DNA from: Neoceratodus forsteri
Taxonomy: Eukaryota > Chordata > Ceratodontiformes > Ceratodontidae
Length of the DNA stretch: 64,000 nucleotides
Direction: 5' to 3'
NCBI GenBank assembly: GCA_016271365.2
Contig: CM057454.1
Span: 1,165,500,055-1,165,564,054, forward strand
Shown: positions 1-9,190 of the stretch, piece by piece
How the letters are laid out: each line of letters starts with the position of its first letter
Numbering within the stretch: the first letter of the stretch is position 1
Program-made: the position numbers and the translations under genes
The notes under the pieces: generated by a model
The model's database searches: none
Seen by the model: only the letters and a program-made list of their open reading frames with translations
What the model was told of the DNA's origin: nothing

Positions 1-955
1 CTGGTCCTTGTTCTTTCATCTTTCTCTAATGTATATGAAGAAGTCCTTTTCGCCTTCCTTAATACCATTTGCCAATCTTAGCTCTCTTGAAGCCTTGGCC
101 ACCATGACAAGCCTGGTAGCCTTCCTGAACTTCTTCATATACTCATCCTTGTGGACCCCTCCTCCTGATGTTTTAAGTTTTCAGAATGCCTTCCTCTTGG
201 CTCTCACCTCCTCCACAACCTCTCGAGTCAACCAACTGGGCTTCTTTGCCCTCCTCTTCTTACTCCATGTATTTATGCAAGTCCCATTAGCCTCTGTCAG
301 ACCTTTTTTAATAATATCCCATTTTTGACTGCCATCCATGTCTGGTTGAATTTCCACCAGATACCTATCCCAAATTTTCCCCATCCTTTTAAAGTCCACC
401 CTTTTAAAGTCAATCACCTTGGTCCCCGTACCCCCTTTATCCCTATCCAGATTGAGTATGAACCACACCAAGTGATTGTCACTCACAGCCAGAGGGTTCT
501 CCACCACCAGTTCTCTTACAGCCTCTTCATTTGAAAGTACCAGGTCCAGCATCCTCTCCAATCTAGTCAGCTCATGTACCAACTGCACCAGGAAGCTATC
601 CTGAAATGCATTTAGTATGACCTGTCCCTTGCACTTGTGGTGGTTGGATTGCTCCAATCCACCCCAGGTAGGTTGAAGTCCCCCACCACCGCTGTGTTCC
701 CCTTCCTACAGACCCTTCTGATTTGCTCAGCTAGCTCTCCATCCAGGTCATTCCATTGTGCTGGTGGTTTGTATTCTACCCCCATCCTCTGCGTCCTACC
801 TTTCAAGATCTTAAACTGCATCGATATGGCCTCTGTTCTGCCTTCCTCCCTTATACACCTTATCCCTGTCCCATATATAGAATGCCACACCCCCATTTCC
901 ACTTAGTCCTATCCTTCCTGAATATTCTATACCCTGGGATCATCATATCCCAGTA
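1..955 (-). pseudogene. CR1-clade LINE fragment, endonuclease part of ORF2
   Basis: The minus strand encodes the apurinic-like endonuclease that nicks target DNA in CR1-type LINEs. Two overlapping reading frames (about 902-612 and 657-181) carry the motifs GDFNLPGVDW, the SDNHLVWF block and the basic linker that precedes reverse transcriptase. The frame changes between them, so the copy is a pseudogene. It is cut at its 5' end near 955, where foldback-type sequence begins, and it runs off the left edge of the window before the RT. It resembles the minus-strand copy at 55.5-58.85 kb more than the plus-strand copies at 4-7.8 and 39-44.8 kb. Family assignment is from motif recognition only. Confidence 0.8.
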
Positions 956-2112
956 CTGGTACTGGGTAACTATTACAGTATGCACTGCAAGCCCATTGGT
1001 CCACAATGTGGACCAGTGTGCTTATAGCTGGTACTGTAAGCTGCCATTTAGCGGGCAGCCACAAAGGTATGTGGGTGGGTTTGCTGCTACCCACTGATGA
1101 TGGGGGGACTGGGAGGGCAGAGAGCCTGTGTGAGTGGAGGGTGCCACTGGACCACCAGGGACATATTTACATTGCTGTTAGGGGTGATTGGGGATACGGG
1201 CAGGGCGGGAGTTACCACTAGACTACCAGGGAATGTTAAATATTATTTTATGGGGACTGCAGCTACAGGCAGGTGGGGGCTTCCACTAGACTGCCAGAAC
1301 ATATTAAATATTACTTTATGCAGATAGCAGCTACAGGCAGGAGGGATTCCACTAGACTACCAGGGATTGTTAAATATTATTTTACAGGGATCACAGTTAC
1401 AGGCGGGTTGGGGGGGTTCAAATAGACTACCAAGGAATGTTAAATATTACAGTACTTTATGTGGATCACAGCTACAAATGGGGTGGGGGGCTCCACTAGG
1501 CTACCAGGGAAAGTTAAATATTAGTTTATGGGGATCACAGCTACAGAAGGGTTGGGGGAACCACTAGACTACCAGTGCATAATGAAAATGTTATTGCATG
1601 GTGATCAGGCTACGGGGATGGAGAGGGGTACCACTAGACTACCAGGGCTATAAATTATTTAGTTTCAGCCATTGGGGCTACAGGGAGAGAGAGGGGGTCC
1701 ACTAGACCACTAGGGAAGATATGGGTGCTTCTGTACAATGTGCTGGGTGGGTGGCCACCCATGGCTGATGACTACTGTGTTGTGCCTTGCAGTACAGCAG
1801 CTGACCTGTGGGTGACCAGCATTTGAGCCATTTTTTGCAGACACATCTTTGAGCCTAGATATGTGGCAGATCCCAGGGTTGTGCAGGTATATGCACCGCA
1901 CATCCCAGGCTGAATATTGGGATGTGCCACATGTGCATGGGCACTCCACCAGGGGATGTATGGCATACATTATCTTTGTACTCTAGTGCATCAGGACTTG
2001 TGCTGCACAAGTCCCTACTCTGAATATTGCCCCAGGGCACATTTCTGGGGTTGTGCTCGCACAATTCAGTTGCACCAGGTGCAACCCCTTTGAATATCTG
2101 GCCTTCTGTGTT
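956..2112 (+). mobile_element. Half of a foldback (palindromic) element, copy FB-1
   Basis: This stretch matches, in order, the right half of the complete foldback element at 48.3-50.7 kb. It has a centre-proximal segment (about 960-1,140, with 'attggtccac' and 'tggaccag' blocks), an array of minisatellite units, and a subterminal segment (1,710-2,112) with repeated GAATAT motifs ending in 'caacccctttgaatatctgg'. The matching left half is absent, so the copy was truncated at its centre or lost an arm. No coding capacity is seen. The homology was judged by eye; an alignment would give the divergence. Confidence 0.7.
1141..1710 (+). repeat. Minisatellite in FB-1 arm, 62-72 bp period
   Basis: About nine units begin with variants of ccactagactaccaggga, near 1145, 1217, 1287, 1349, 1420, 1491, 1561, 1631 and 1699. 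Each is followed by 'tgttaaatattattttatgggg'-like sequence and a G-rich spacer. The units are the same family as those in the arms of the element at 48.8-50.3 kb. Confidence 0.85.
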
Positions 2113-2191
2113 CATGAAGATGGGCCCTACAAAAATGTGCATTGTGTTGAAGCCTGAAAGGTTACAAAACTAACTGCTTCTGCCACATACA

Positions 2192-2586
2192 GAATGTCTT
2201 CTTTAGATGCCAACACCAAGCCCACTCGTCCCTCTGCTCCTGTAAACACAACAGCTTCCTAAGCTGCAGCCTCACATGTTAACACAGCTCCTCATGACTT
2301 GGCAACTGAAAGTGCTGATCTTGCATTTGGGTCACACACAGCCTGCATTGACTCTCAAGCTCCTGATAAGACCAAACCAGAAGAATCCACAGGCAATGAT
2401 AGTGCACATGACAGTGCATCAAATAATGCTGAAGAGGATGCCACAATAAGCAAATGCACAACACTCACCAGTGATGCTTCACCTCCATTATCCACCAACC
2501 ACACAGTTCCTAAAAAGTGGAGAACTTTGCTAGACCCACAAATAATACAGACCAATCAGTACTATGCCATACACTACTCGAAATAA
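2192..2586 (+). pseudogene. Unrecognised acidic/Ser-Thr-rich ORF with one in-frame stop
   Basis: From an ATG at 2,192 the frame reads through one TAA near 2,261 and then runs open to 2,586. The predicted protein is rich in Ala, Ser, Thr, Asp and Asn and ends in a more ordered-looking segment (KKWRTLLDPQIIQTNQYY). A +1 shift near 2,575 would continue the coding-like segment to about 2,690. Its last third lies inside the left arm of the 139-bp inverted repeat, so the same peptide is encoded again, inverted, at 3.8-3.95 kb. I do not recognise the family. It could be a transposon capsid or DNA-binding remnant, or chance. Confidence 0.35.
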
Positions 2587-2643
2587 TACTACTGCAGTGG
2601 ACCCTGTGGGACAGTGGTACTCACTGAAGTTCCTGAAACAGCA
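2505..2643 (+). repeat. Left arm of near-identical 139-bp inverted repeat
   Basis: This segment is the reverse complement of 3,807-3,945 with about three mismatches by eye. The arms are separated by a 1.16-kb loop that holds a minisatellite and a SINE-tail fragment. Confidence 0.9.
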
Positions 2644-2889
2644 TGGGAAAGTCTTTACGTGGCCACAGCATCAGGACACTGACCGTGTTCAAAGAAAACC
2701 TTTTCACGGATCAATTCAGTTTTTGCATGACCTTTGAAATTAATAATGGTGAACTAAACACAGTTAATGAAATGTTCCACGTGCTTCAGGCCAAATGGAA
2801 TTAAAAGAACTACTATTTTTGGTATAGAGTGCTGAACTCCTACAACATATCATTTCCAGTTTTCCAAAGACTTCATAATAGTGTGTTTT

Positions 2890-3195
2890 TATGTAGTGAT
2901 AGAATAGCCCTGTAGTAGCCTTGTGGTTGTAGAGTAGCCTTGTAATAGTCTTGTAGTCATAAAGTAGCCCTGTAGTAGCCTTGTAGTCATAGAGTAGCCC
3001 TGTAGTAGCCTTGTAGTCATAGAGTAGCATTGTAATATAGCCTGTATTTATAGAGTAGCCTTGTAGCCAAAGAGTAGCCTGGTAGTAGCACTGCAGTTAT
3101 AGAGTAGCCCTGTGGTAGCCTTGTAGTCATAGAATAGCTTGTAGAATAGCCTGTGTTTGTTGAGTAGCCTTGTAGTTATAGAGTAGCCTATTGCT
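2890..3195 (+). repeat. Minisatellite, ~27-bp units (gtagccttgtagtcatagagta)
   Basis: About ten degenerate units of the form gtagccttgtagtcatagagtagccct follow one another. The array sits in the loop of the 139-bp inverted repeat. Unit lengths vary slightly and there is no dyad, so it is an ordinary minisatellite. Confidence 0.85.
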
Positions 3196-3484
3196 TTTGG
3201 TAGAATTTATTTTTGTTGTAATACCTTCATGACTATGTTGTAAGTATTTAATATTTATTTTAACATATTTGGTTGTATAACACATTTGACTTGTTTACCT
3301 TGAATGATAAAATGTTTAAAATTGAACAGGTATTCCCTGTTTCTTATTATATGCTGTTGTATGTTTCATGTCCCCAGGTTTCATGGGCAGTCACTTTTAT
3401 ACCCCCTGTTACACATGCAGCCCTAACTTTAATGTCCCCTGTAACACATCAGACCTAACTTTATTGTCCTCTGTTACATTTTTA

Positions 3485-3560
3485 TTTTTATTTATTTAGT
3501 TAGTTTTTGTTTACCGGGTAGGTAAACTAGTCATAAAGATGCCTAATTTCAGGCACAACC
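3485..3560 (-). repeat. SINE/LINE 3'-tail fragment
   Basis: T-rich sequence followed by 'gtttaccgggtaggtaaact' and 'aggcacaacctggg' matches the tail of the SINE at 44,178-44,566. More loosely it matches the tails at 46.6 and 55.4 kb. Read on the minus strand it is a SINE-type 3' end terminating in A-rich sequence. Confidence 0.5.
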
Positions 3561-3806
3561 TGGGAAGACCACGTCAGACTTTGTGGAGGCTTTTTCTCAG
3601 GATCTGAAATGGGAGTTATCCTGTGGCATACCACAATTTTACATGGTGAGTCGCAGCATAAAAAGTGCTAATAATCATTACTGTATTCTGAGTTTTAAAA
3701 TTTGACTCCTAGGTACACTTTGGTATCCCTTTCCATGCACTCTGCTGCATGTGCTTGCCCTTCTGCCTTTTTCCAACTATGTTTGTTCACCTACATTCAG
3801 CCATTT

Positions 3807-3945
3807 TGCTGTTTCAGGAACTTCGGTGAGTACCACTGTCCCACAGGATCCACTGCAGTAGTATTATTTCGAGTAGTGTATAGCATAGTACTGATTGGTC
3901 TGTATTATTTGTGGGTCTAGCAAAGTTCTCCACTTTTTAGGAACT
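3807..3945 (-). repeat. Right arm of near-identical 139-bp inverted repeat
   Basis: Reverse complement of 2,505-2,643. Its outer end (3,945) coincides exactly with the start of the duplicated CR1 5' leader at 3,946. Just inside it, 3,740-3,806 resembles the tail of the 235-bp satellite unit found at 7.8-9.1 kb. Confidence 0.9.
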
Positions 3946-4560
3946 GCTGAGACACAGAGAGGGAGAAAGCAGCCACAGCTTACTTGAATTAAGGAGGTTT
4001 TTTCAAGACTACACTGAACTGAATTATTACCTGTTGGACCTATGTAAGTAACTAGTATTGATTTTGTTTTTGTGGTTGACTTTGCTTAGTTTTAACTTTA
4101 ATTTGCCAGGGAGGAACTGTAGCTGGGAGATATTTTCAGTCATTTCTGACTAGCCCTGGTACTTAACCTCTGTGAAATAGGTGTTTGTTAAGGGAAGGGG
4201 CTGAAAGGGGCCTAGTTGAACTGTGGATTTATAACAGAGTTGTTTGTGGTCTCTGTCTGCTGAGACACAGAGAGGGAGAAAGCAGTCACAGCTTCCTTGA
4301 AATAAGGAGGTTATTTTCTAGACTACACTGAACTGAATTATTACTTTTTGGACCTGTGTAAGTAGATAGTATTGATTTTGTTTTTGTGGTTGACATTGCT
4401 TAATTTTAACTTTAATTTGCCAGGGAGGAACTGAAAGGAAGGAAGGCACTTCCTGGGGTGGAGGGTCAGAGTTGTAGATGATTGTTTCTGGATGGCATAG
4501 GTAAACCTATCCAGGAGGGGAACCAGGATCCTAAGTGATAGGTTTAAATTCTTCATTGGC
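3946..4560 (+). promoter_or_regulatory. CR1 5' leader with tandem duplication of ~313 bp
   Basis: 'ctgctgagacacagagaggg' occurs at about 3,944 and again at about 4,257. Each copy is followed by matching sequence for over 170 bp, up to 'ttgccagggaggaactg'. Tandem 5' monomers are a known promoter arrangement in some LINEs; promoter activity here is inference. The conserved 'aagcatttaaactagccaag' that follows (near 4,563) is also present in CR1-A at about 39,125. Confidence 0.6.
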
Positions 4561-4763
4561 AAGCATTTAAACTAGCCAAGGGGGGGAGGCACTGAAAAGG
4601 AGCAGGGAAATCTTAACCCCCCCAAAATCAGGGTAGTTAGTGAGGTAAACACCAAGATAGAGCAGTCGACAGGGAGAAGGGCAGGGGTAAATGGGGAAAA
4701 AGACAAAGGCAGTAAGGACAGAGATGGGACAAAAAGAAATAAAGCCATAAAAAATGGAGGGTA

Positions 4764-5594
4764 ATGAGTACCAGTGCTCGTAGTCTAAGTAAAAAGCTCC
4801 CCGAAATGGTGGACTTGATGGAAGAGGGATGCCTGGATATCGTGGCAGTCACAAAAACATGGTACACAGAGAACCATGACTGGGATGTCAACATACTAGG
4901 GTACATAGTCTACAGGAGGGACAGGGAGGGAAGAAGAGGAGGAGGAGCTCTCTATGTAAGGGAAGGGATCAAAGCAACTGAACTAAAGGGTAAACAGGGA
5001 GGAGAGGAGGCACTGTGGGTCACTCCTGGAGACTAGAAATGGCTCCACAATCCGTACAGGAGTTGTATACAGACCCTGTCTCAGGGGGAGGAAATAGACA
5101 AGAAAATTATAGAAGGCATCCTTGGGATGGCAGAGAAAGGGGAGGTATTGTTGATGGGGGACCTGAAAATGCCAGATGTTAACTGGAGCACCTTTGCTGC
5201 AGCCACATCCAAGACCAGGGCCATTCTTGATGCCCTACAAGGGGCATGCCTCAGACAGTTAGTTTTGGAAACCACTTGGGAGGGAGCAATCTTAGACCTG
5301 GCACTCTCAAATGGGGACAGACAGAGGATCTCTGATCTTGAAGTAGGTAGCCATCTGGGAACAAGTGACCAAAAAACAGTGTAGTTCATGATAAACTTAG
5401 CTGTAGAGCCAAGCCACACAAAAGTGAAGGTACTGGACTTCAGGAAGGCTGATTTTGTCAAAATGGGAGAGTGCCTCAGAAAAGCACTAGCAAACAGGCA
5501 AGAAGGTGGGGTGGAGCAACAATGGCGAAACATTAAAACCGCCATCCCAGAGGCAACAAGCCTTTGTGTGAAGCAAATAAACAAATCAAAATGA
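4764..5594 (+). pseudogene. CR1-C ORF2, endonuclease domain (broken)
   Basis: The product would be the EEP-type endonuclease that nicks the insertion site. Visible pieces are 4,764-5,036 (NARSLS-like start decayed to TSARSLS, then 'VAVTKTWYTENHDWDV' in the place of the ETW motif), 5,127-5,384 ('LMGDLKMPDVNW', a decayed GDFN-like motif) and 5,388-5,594 (basic linker). At least two frame changes and several stops separate them, and a premature stop near 5,036 truncates the first piece. The order and spacing match CR1-A at 39.4-40.3 kb. Not functional. Confidence 0.85.
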
Positions 5595-5910
5595 AAGAAG
5601 AAACTTCTATGGTTCTCAAAAGAAGTAGCGGGGAAGGTAAGGGAGAAAGAGATAGCATTCAGGAAGTATAAGAAAACACAGAAGGAGCAGGACAGAGAAC
5701 TGTACCAGTTAAAGCAGAAGGAGGCGGGGAAGGCAGTCAGAACAGCAAAGGCCCAAACAGAGGAAAAGATAGCCAACTCGGTTAAGAAGGGGATAAAACT
5801 GTTTTAAAGGTACATTAGGGAGCAAAGACAGACTAAAGCAGGGATACTGAGGCTGAATAAAGAGGAAGGTGGTTGGGCAGAGAGTGACAGTGAAAAAGCA
5901 GGGATACTGA

Positions 5911-7514
5911 ATGAATACTACTGTTCAGTATTCAGAATGGAAAAGCAGGGGGAGGTACCTAATCCAGTCAATAGAAGCACTCTGGATAGGGGTTGATATT
6001 AGTCCTTTCACAGAAGAAAGGGTTCTGAAAGAACTCTTACAACTGAAGATGGATAAAGCAATGGGGCCTTATGGGATTCACTCCAGAATTCTAAAAGAAC
6101 TAAAGGAAGAACTAGTAACACCACTGACTACCCTTTTTAATAAATCATGGGAGGATGGTGTGATACCTGAGGACTGGAGGAGGGCAGATGTGATTCCTCT
6201 TCACAAAAGTGGGAGCAAGACAGAGGCAGGAAACTACAGACCTGTCAGTTTGACCTCAGTGGTAGAGAAAATGATGGAATCAGTGCTGAAGGAAAGAATT
6301 GTTGAGTACCTAGAGGCCAGTAGGGCACAGGACCAAAGGCAGCATGGATTCATAGCAGGAAGGTCATGTCAGACAAATCTAATTGATTTCTTTCACTAGG
6401 TGACCAAAGTAGTAGACCACGGAGAGGCTGTGGACATGGCCTACCTAGACTTTAGCAAGGCATTTGACACAGTCCCACACAAAAGATTAATAAACAAATT
6501 AGCCAGCCTGGGAGTGGGTCCCAGGGTGGTAGCCTGGGGAAAACACTGGCTGGACAACAGGACACAGTGGGTAATAGTAAATGGAGTCCACAGTGAAGAA
6601 AGGAGAGTTACTAGTGAGGTACCGTGGGGTTCAGTACTGGGGCCGGTCCTTTTTAATGTCTTTATAAGTGACATTACAGAGGGACTAGAAGGGAAAGTAT
6701 GTCTTTTTGCAGAAGACACAAAGATCTGCAACAGGGTTGATATGCAAGGTGGGGTGGAAAGGATGAAAAGGGACTTGGCAATGTTGGAGGAATGGTCAAA
6801 TGTATAGCAGCTTAGATTCAACGCAAAGAAGTGCAAAGTAATGCACCTGGAAAACAAAAACCCAGGGGAAGAGTACACAATGGGGGTGAGATACTGACAA
6901 CAACAAAACTGGAACGGGACCTGGGGTAGTCATATCAGATGACCTATAGGTGGGCCAACCAGGTGAGAAGGCAATAAGGAGGGCTGGAGGGATACTGGGA
7001 TGCATAGGGAGAGGTATCACCAGTAGAAAACAGGATGTTGTTGGCCCTCTGTACAGACAGTTGGTAAGATCGTATCTGGAGTACTGTGTACAGTTCTGGA
7101 GATCCCATCTCCACAAAGACATAGACAAGGTGGAGGCTGTCCAGAGGAGGGCAATCAAAAAATGGTGCAGGGTCTGCACCAGAAGACATATGAAGAAAGA
7201 CTAAAGGAGCTTAAGATGTATAGCCTCGAGGAAAGGAGGAGAGGGGGGACATGATAGAAACTTTCAAATACCTCAAGGGAATCAACAAAGTCCAAGAGGG
7301 TAGCATCTTTCAGAAAAAGAGATGTGCAAGAACAAAGGGGCACAATTTGAAGATAATAGGGGGAATGGCTCAGAGGAAGTATTTTTTCACAGACAGGGTT
7401 GTAGACGCATGGAACAGCCTTCCTGAGGAGGTCATAGAGTCAAAAACAATGGGGGAATTCAAGAATGCATGGGACAGACATAAGGCAATTCTAGTGGGGG
7501 TTAGGAGGATGTAG
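5911..7514 (+). pseudogene. CR1-C ORF2, reverse transcriptase domain (broken)
   Basis: RT motifs appear in order: DKAMGPYGIHSRILKEL, NYRPVSLTSVVEK, AYLDFSKAFDTVPH and then the catalytic box. A TAG at 6,397-6,399 replaces the Trp codon kept in CR1-B (FFDWV), so the domain is cut in two. The catalytic box reads LFAEDTK where LFADDTK is expected, so the second catalytic aspartate is lost. Further frames at 6,950-7,204 and 7,251-7,514 hold the C-terminal thumb-like region (LVRSYLEYCVQFW and HNLKI). The copy is dead; the reading order is otherwise complete. Confidence 0.9.
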
Positions 7515-7540
7515 GCTGTTGGTTAACTAGGATCTGCAGC

Positions 7541-7773
7541 TTAAAGTTTAGAAGTTTAGTTTGAAGTTTATTGTTCTAGGAATTAATACCTTTGAGCCAA
7601 GGCTCTTTTACAAATGTTCCATGTCATTAAGTACAAAAACACAGTAGACAGTGTTACAAACAATCAGTAAGCCGTTCAACAAGGCCACAACTTAAACAGT
7701 AACATTTATGTACAGAAAGGAAAAAAGAACTCAGAGGCAGTGTCAAGGCCAAGGAACAAGGATTGGAGTTAGG
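7541..7773 (-). repeat. LINE 3'-tail fragment inside CR1-C 3' UTR
   Basis: CR1-C reads 'ggatctgcagctta' then 'aggtaggga', whereas CR1-B and the copy at 49.4 kb are continuous here. The ~230-bp insert carries 'acctttgagccaaggctctt', resembling the start of the LINE at 32.24 kb ('acctttgagccagaggttcg'). It is therefore probably the inverted 3' end of that LINE family, 5'-truncated. Confidence 0.55.
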
Positions 7774-7842
7774 TAGGGAAATTGGCAGACTAGGTGGGAC
7801 ATGCGGTCCTTATCTGCCATTAAATTCTATGTTTCTATGAAC

Positions 7843-8500
7843 TCAGTGCGGCCTCCTTTCTTTGGTGGGGGGATGGGATTGAGATCTGTTCTGCTGTTTG
7901 GCTCTGATGCTGTGGTGGGTGTGTCTGGGCCAACATAGATGTGCACAAACACAGCTGGTGGGGCACCTGCCTGATTTGGTGGCTTGCAAGCAGTTTAAAG
8001 TTTTTTTGTTGTAAATGTGCTTGCCCTCTTGCCTTTGTCCAACTGCTTTTGCTCACTTACATTTGGCTATTATGAGAATCATGCGGCCTCCTTTGGTAGG
8101 TGAACGGTGGGATTGAGATCTGTTCTGCTGTTTGGTTTCTGCTGCTGTAATGGGACTGTCTGGCTGCACGAAGATGTGCACAAATACCACTGATGGGGCA
8201 TTGGCATGGTTTGGTTGCTTGCAAGCAATTTACATTTTTTTGTTGTAAATGTGCTTGCCCGCCTGCCTTTGTCCAGCTGTGTTTGTTCACCTACATTTGG
8301 CTATTATGAGAATTATGTGGCCTACTTTGTTTGGTTGGTGGGGGAAGGAGTGTGGGATTGAGATCTGTTCTGCTGTTTGGTTGCTGCTGCTGTGATGGGG
8401 CTGTCTGGGAACACATAGGTGTGCACAAACACAGCTGGTGGAGCATGAGTCTATTTTGGAGTCTTATGAGCAGTTGAACATTTTTTTGTTTTACAGTTTG
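7843..8500 (+). repeat. Satellite, ~235-bp units (first three)
   Basis: 'gattgagatctgttctgctg' recurs at about 7,881, 8,115 and 8,360. Each unit also contains 'gtgcacaaacacagctggtg' and ends with 'gtaaatgtgcttgcc...tttgtccaact'. No coding function is seen. Confidence 0.85.
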
Positions 8501-9020
8501 ATTACAAGTCTGGAGGTCAGTGACCTATTGAAACTTGCCACTACATCAGTGGAAATGACTACACCTTTCACCCATAAGGCTATCAAAACACATTTTAAAT
8601 GTATCTAAAAAATCACTATGTACTGCTTCAGTTGGCAGACTGTTCCAGACCATCACTATTCACAGGCTAAACCAATTTCTTCTTTTATTTGTTTTATAAT
8701 TAGTACCTTTAAGTTGTTTAGAATGTGTTCTGGTATTAACACACTTATCATATAGTTCTGTTCCTACTACACCCTTTATAAATGGGTTGTCATAATTACA
8801 TTAAATATAACACATATTCCCTCTAATTCTCCTATACTCAATTGAGTACAGATTTCTTTCACTCAGTCTTTCACCATTGGGTCTGTCCTTCATTCCACTA
8901 CCCCCCTTAGTCATTCTTCTCTGCACCCTCTCTAGGATGATGTTATCCCTTATTAAATGAGGGGAGCTAAAGGGGGAACAGTAATCTAGATGAGGTCTTA
9001 CATGGGCAGAGTATAATAGC
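8501..9020 (-). pseudogene. LINE RT C-terminal fragment inserted in the satellite
   Basis: The minus strand encodes RPHLDYCSPFSSPHLIRDN, RVQRRMTK and YRRIRGNM. This is the thumb/C-terminal signature of CR1-like RTs (the 'LEY..P.WSP....D...LE.VQRR.TK' type). Stops follow downstream. The fragment interrupts the ~235-bp satellite, which resumes at about 9,031. It is 5'-truncated and non-functional. Its sequence differs from CR1-A/B/C, so it is another family. Confidence 0.65.
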
Positions 9021-9030
9021 AATAAAATAA

Positions 9031-9190
9031 TTGTTATAAATGTGCTTGCCATCCTGCTGTTCTCCAACAGTGTTTGTTCACCTGCATTCAGCCATTTTGA
9101 AAACCACGTATTCTCCTTTGTTTGGTGGGTGGGGAGTGTGGTATTTAGATTCATTCTGCTGTTTGTTTTCTGCCACTGTGATGGGACTGT
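9031..9190 (+). repeat. Satellite, ~235-bp unit resuming after LINE fragment
   Basis: 'ataaatgtgcttgccatcctgctg' and the 'cctttgtttggtgggtgggg' and 'attctgctgtttgttttctg' blocks match the units at 7.84-8.5 kb. Confidence 0.7.

Larger units (their letters stand above)
3946..7842 (+). mobile_element. CR1-clade LINE, copy CR1-C
   Basis: A nearly full CR1-type retrotransposon. It has a 5' leader with two tandem ~313-bp repeats, ORF2 (endonuclease then reverse transcriptase) split by stops and frameshifts, and a 3' UTR ending in aaattctatgtttctatg, the octamer-type end typical of CR1 elements. No ORF1 is visible. The 3' UTR is interrupted by a ~230-bp tail fragment of another LINE (7,541-7,773). 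CR1-B at 42.1-44.8 kb is a close relative and shares both ORF2 and the 3' UTR. Confidence 0.9.

Noticed and set aside
2890..3195. Possible CRISPR-like array
   Set aside because: Units abut without unique spacers and the context is vertebrate; it is a minisatellite.
5081..5776. Minus-strand 231-codon ORF in CR1-C
   Set aside because: Antisense of the endonuclease/linker region; Ser/Phe-rich with no domain.
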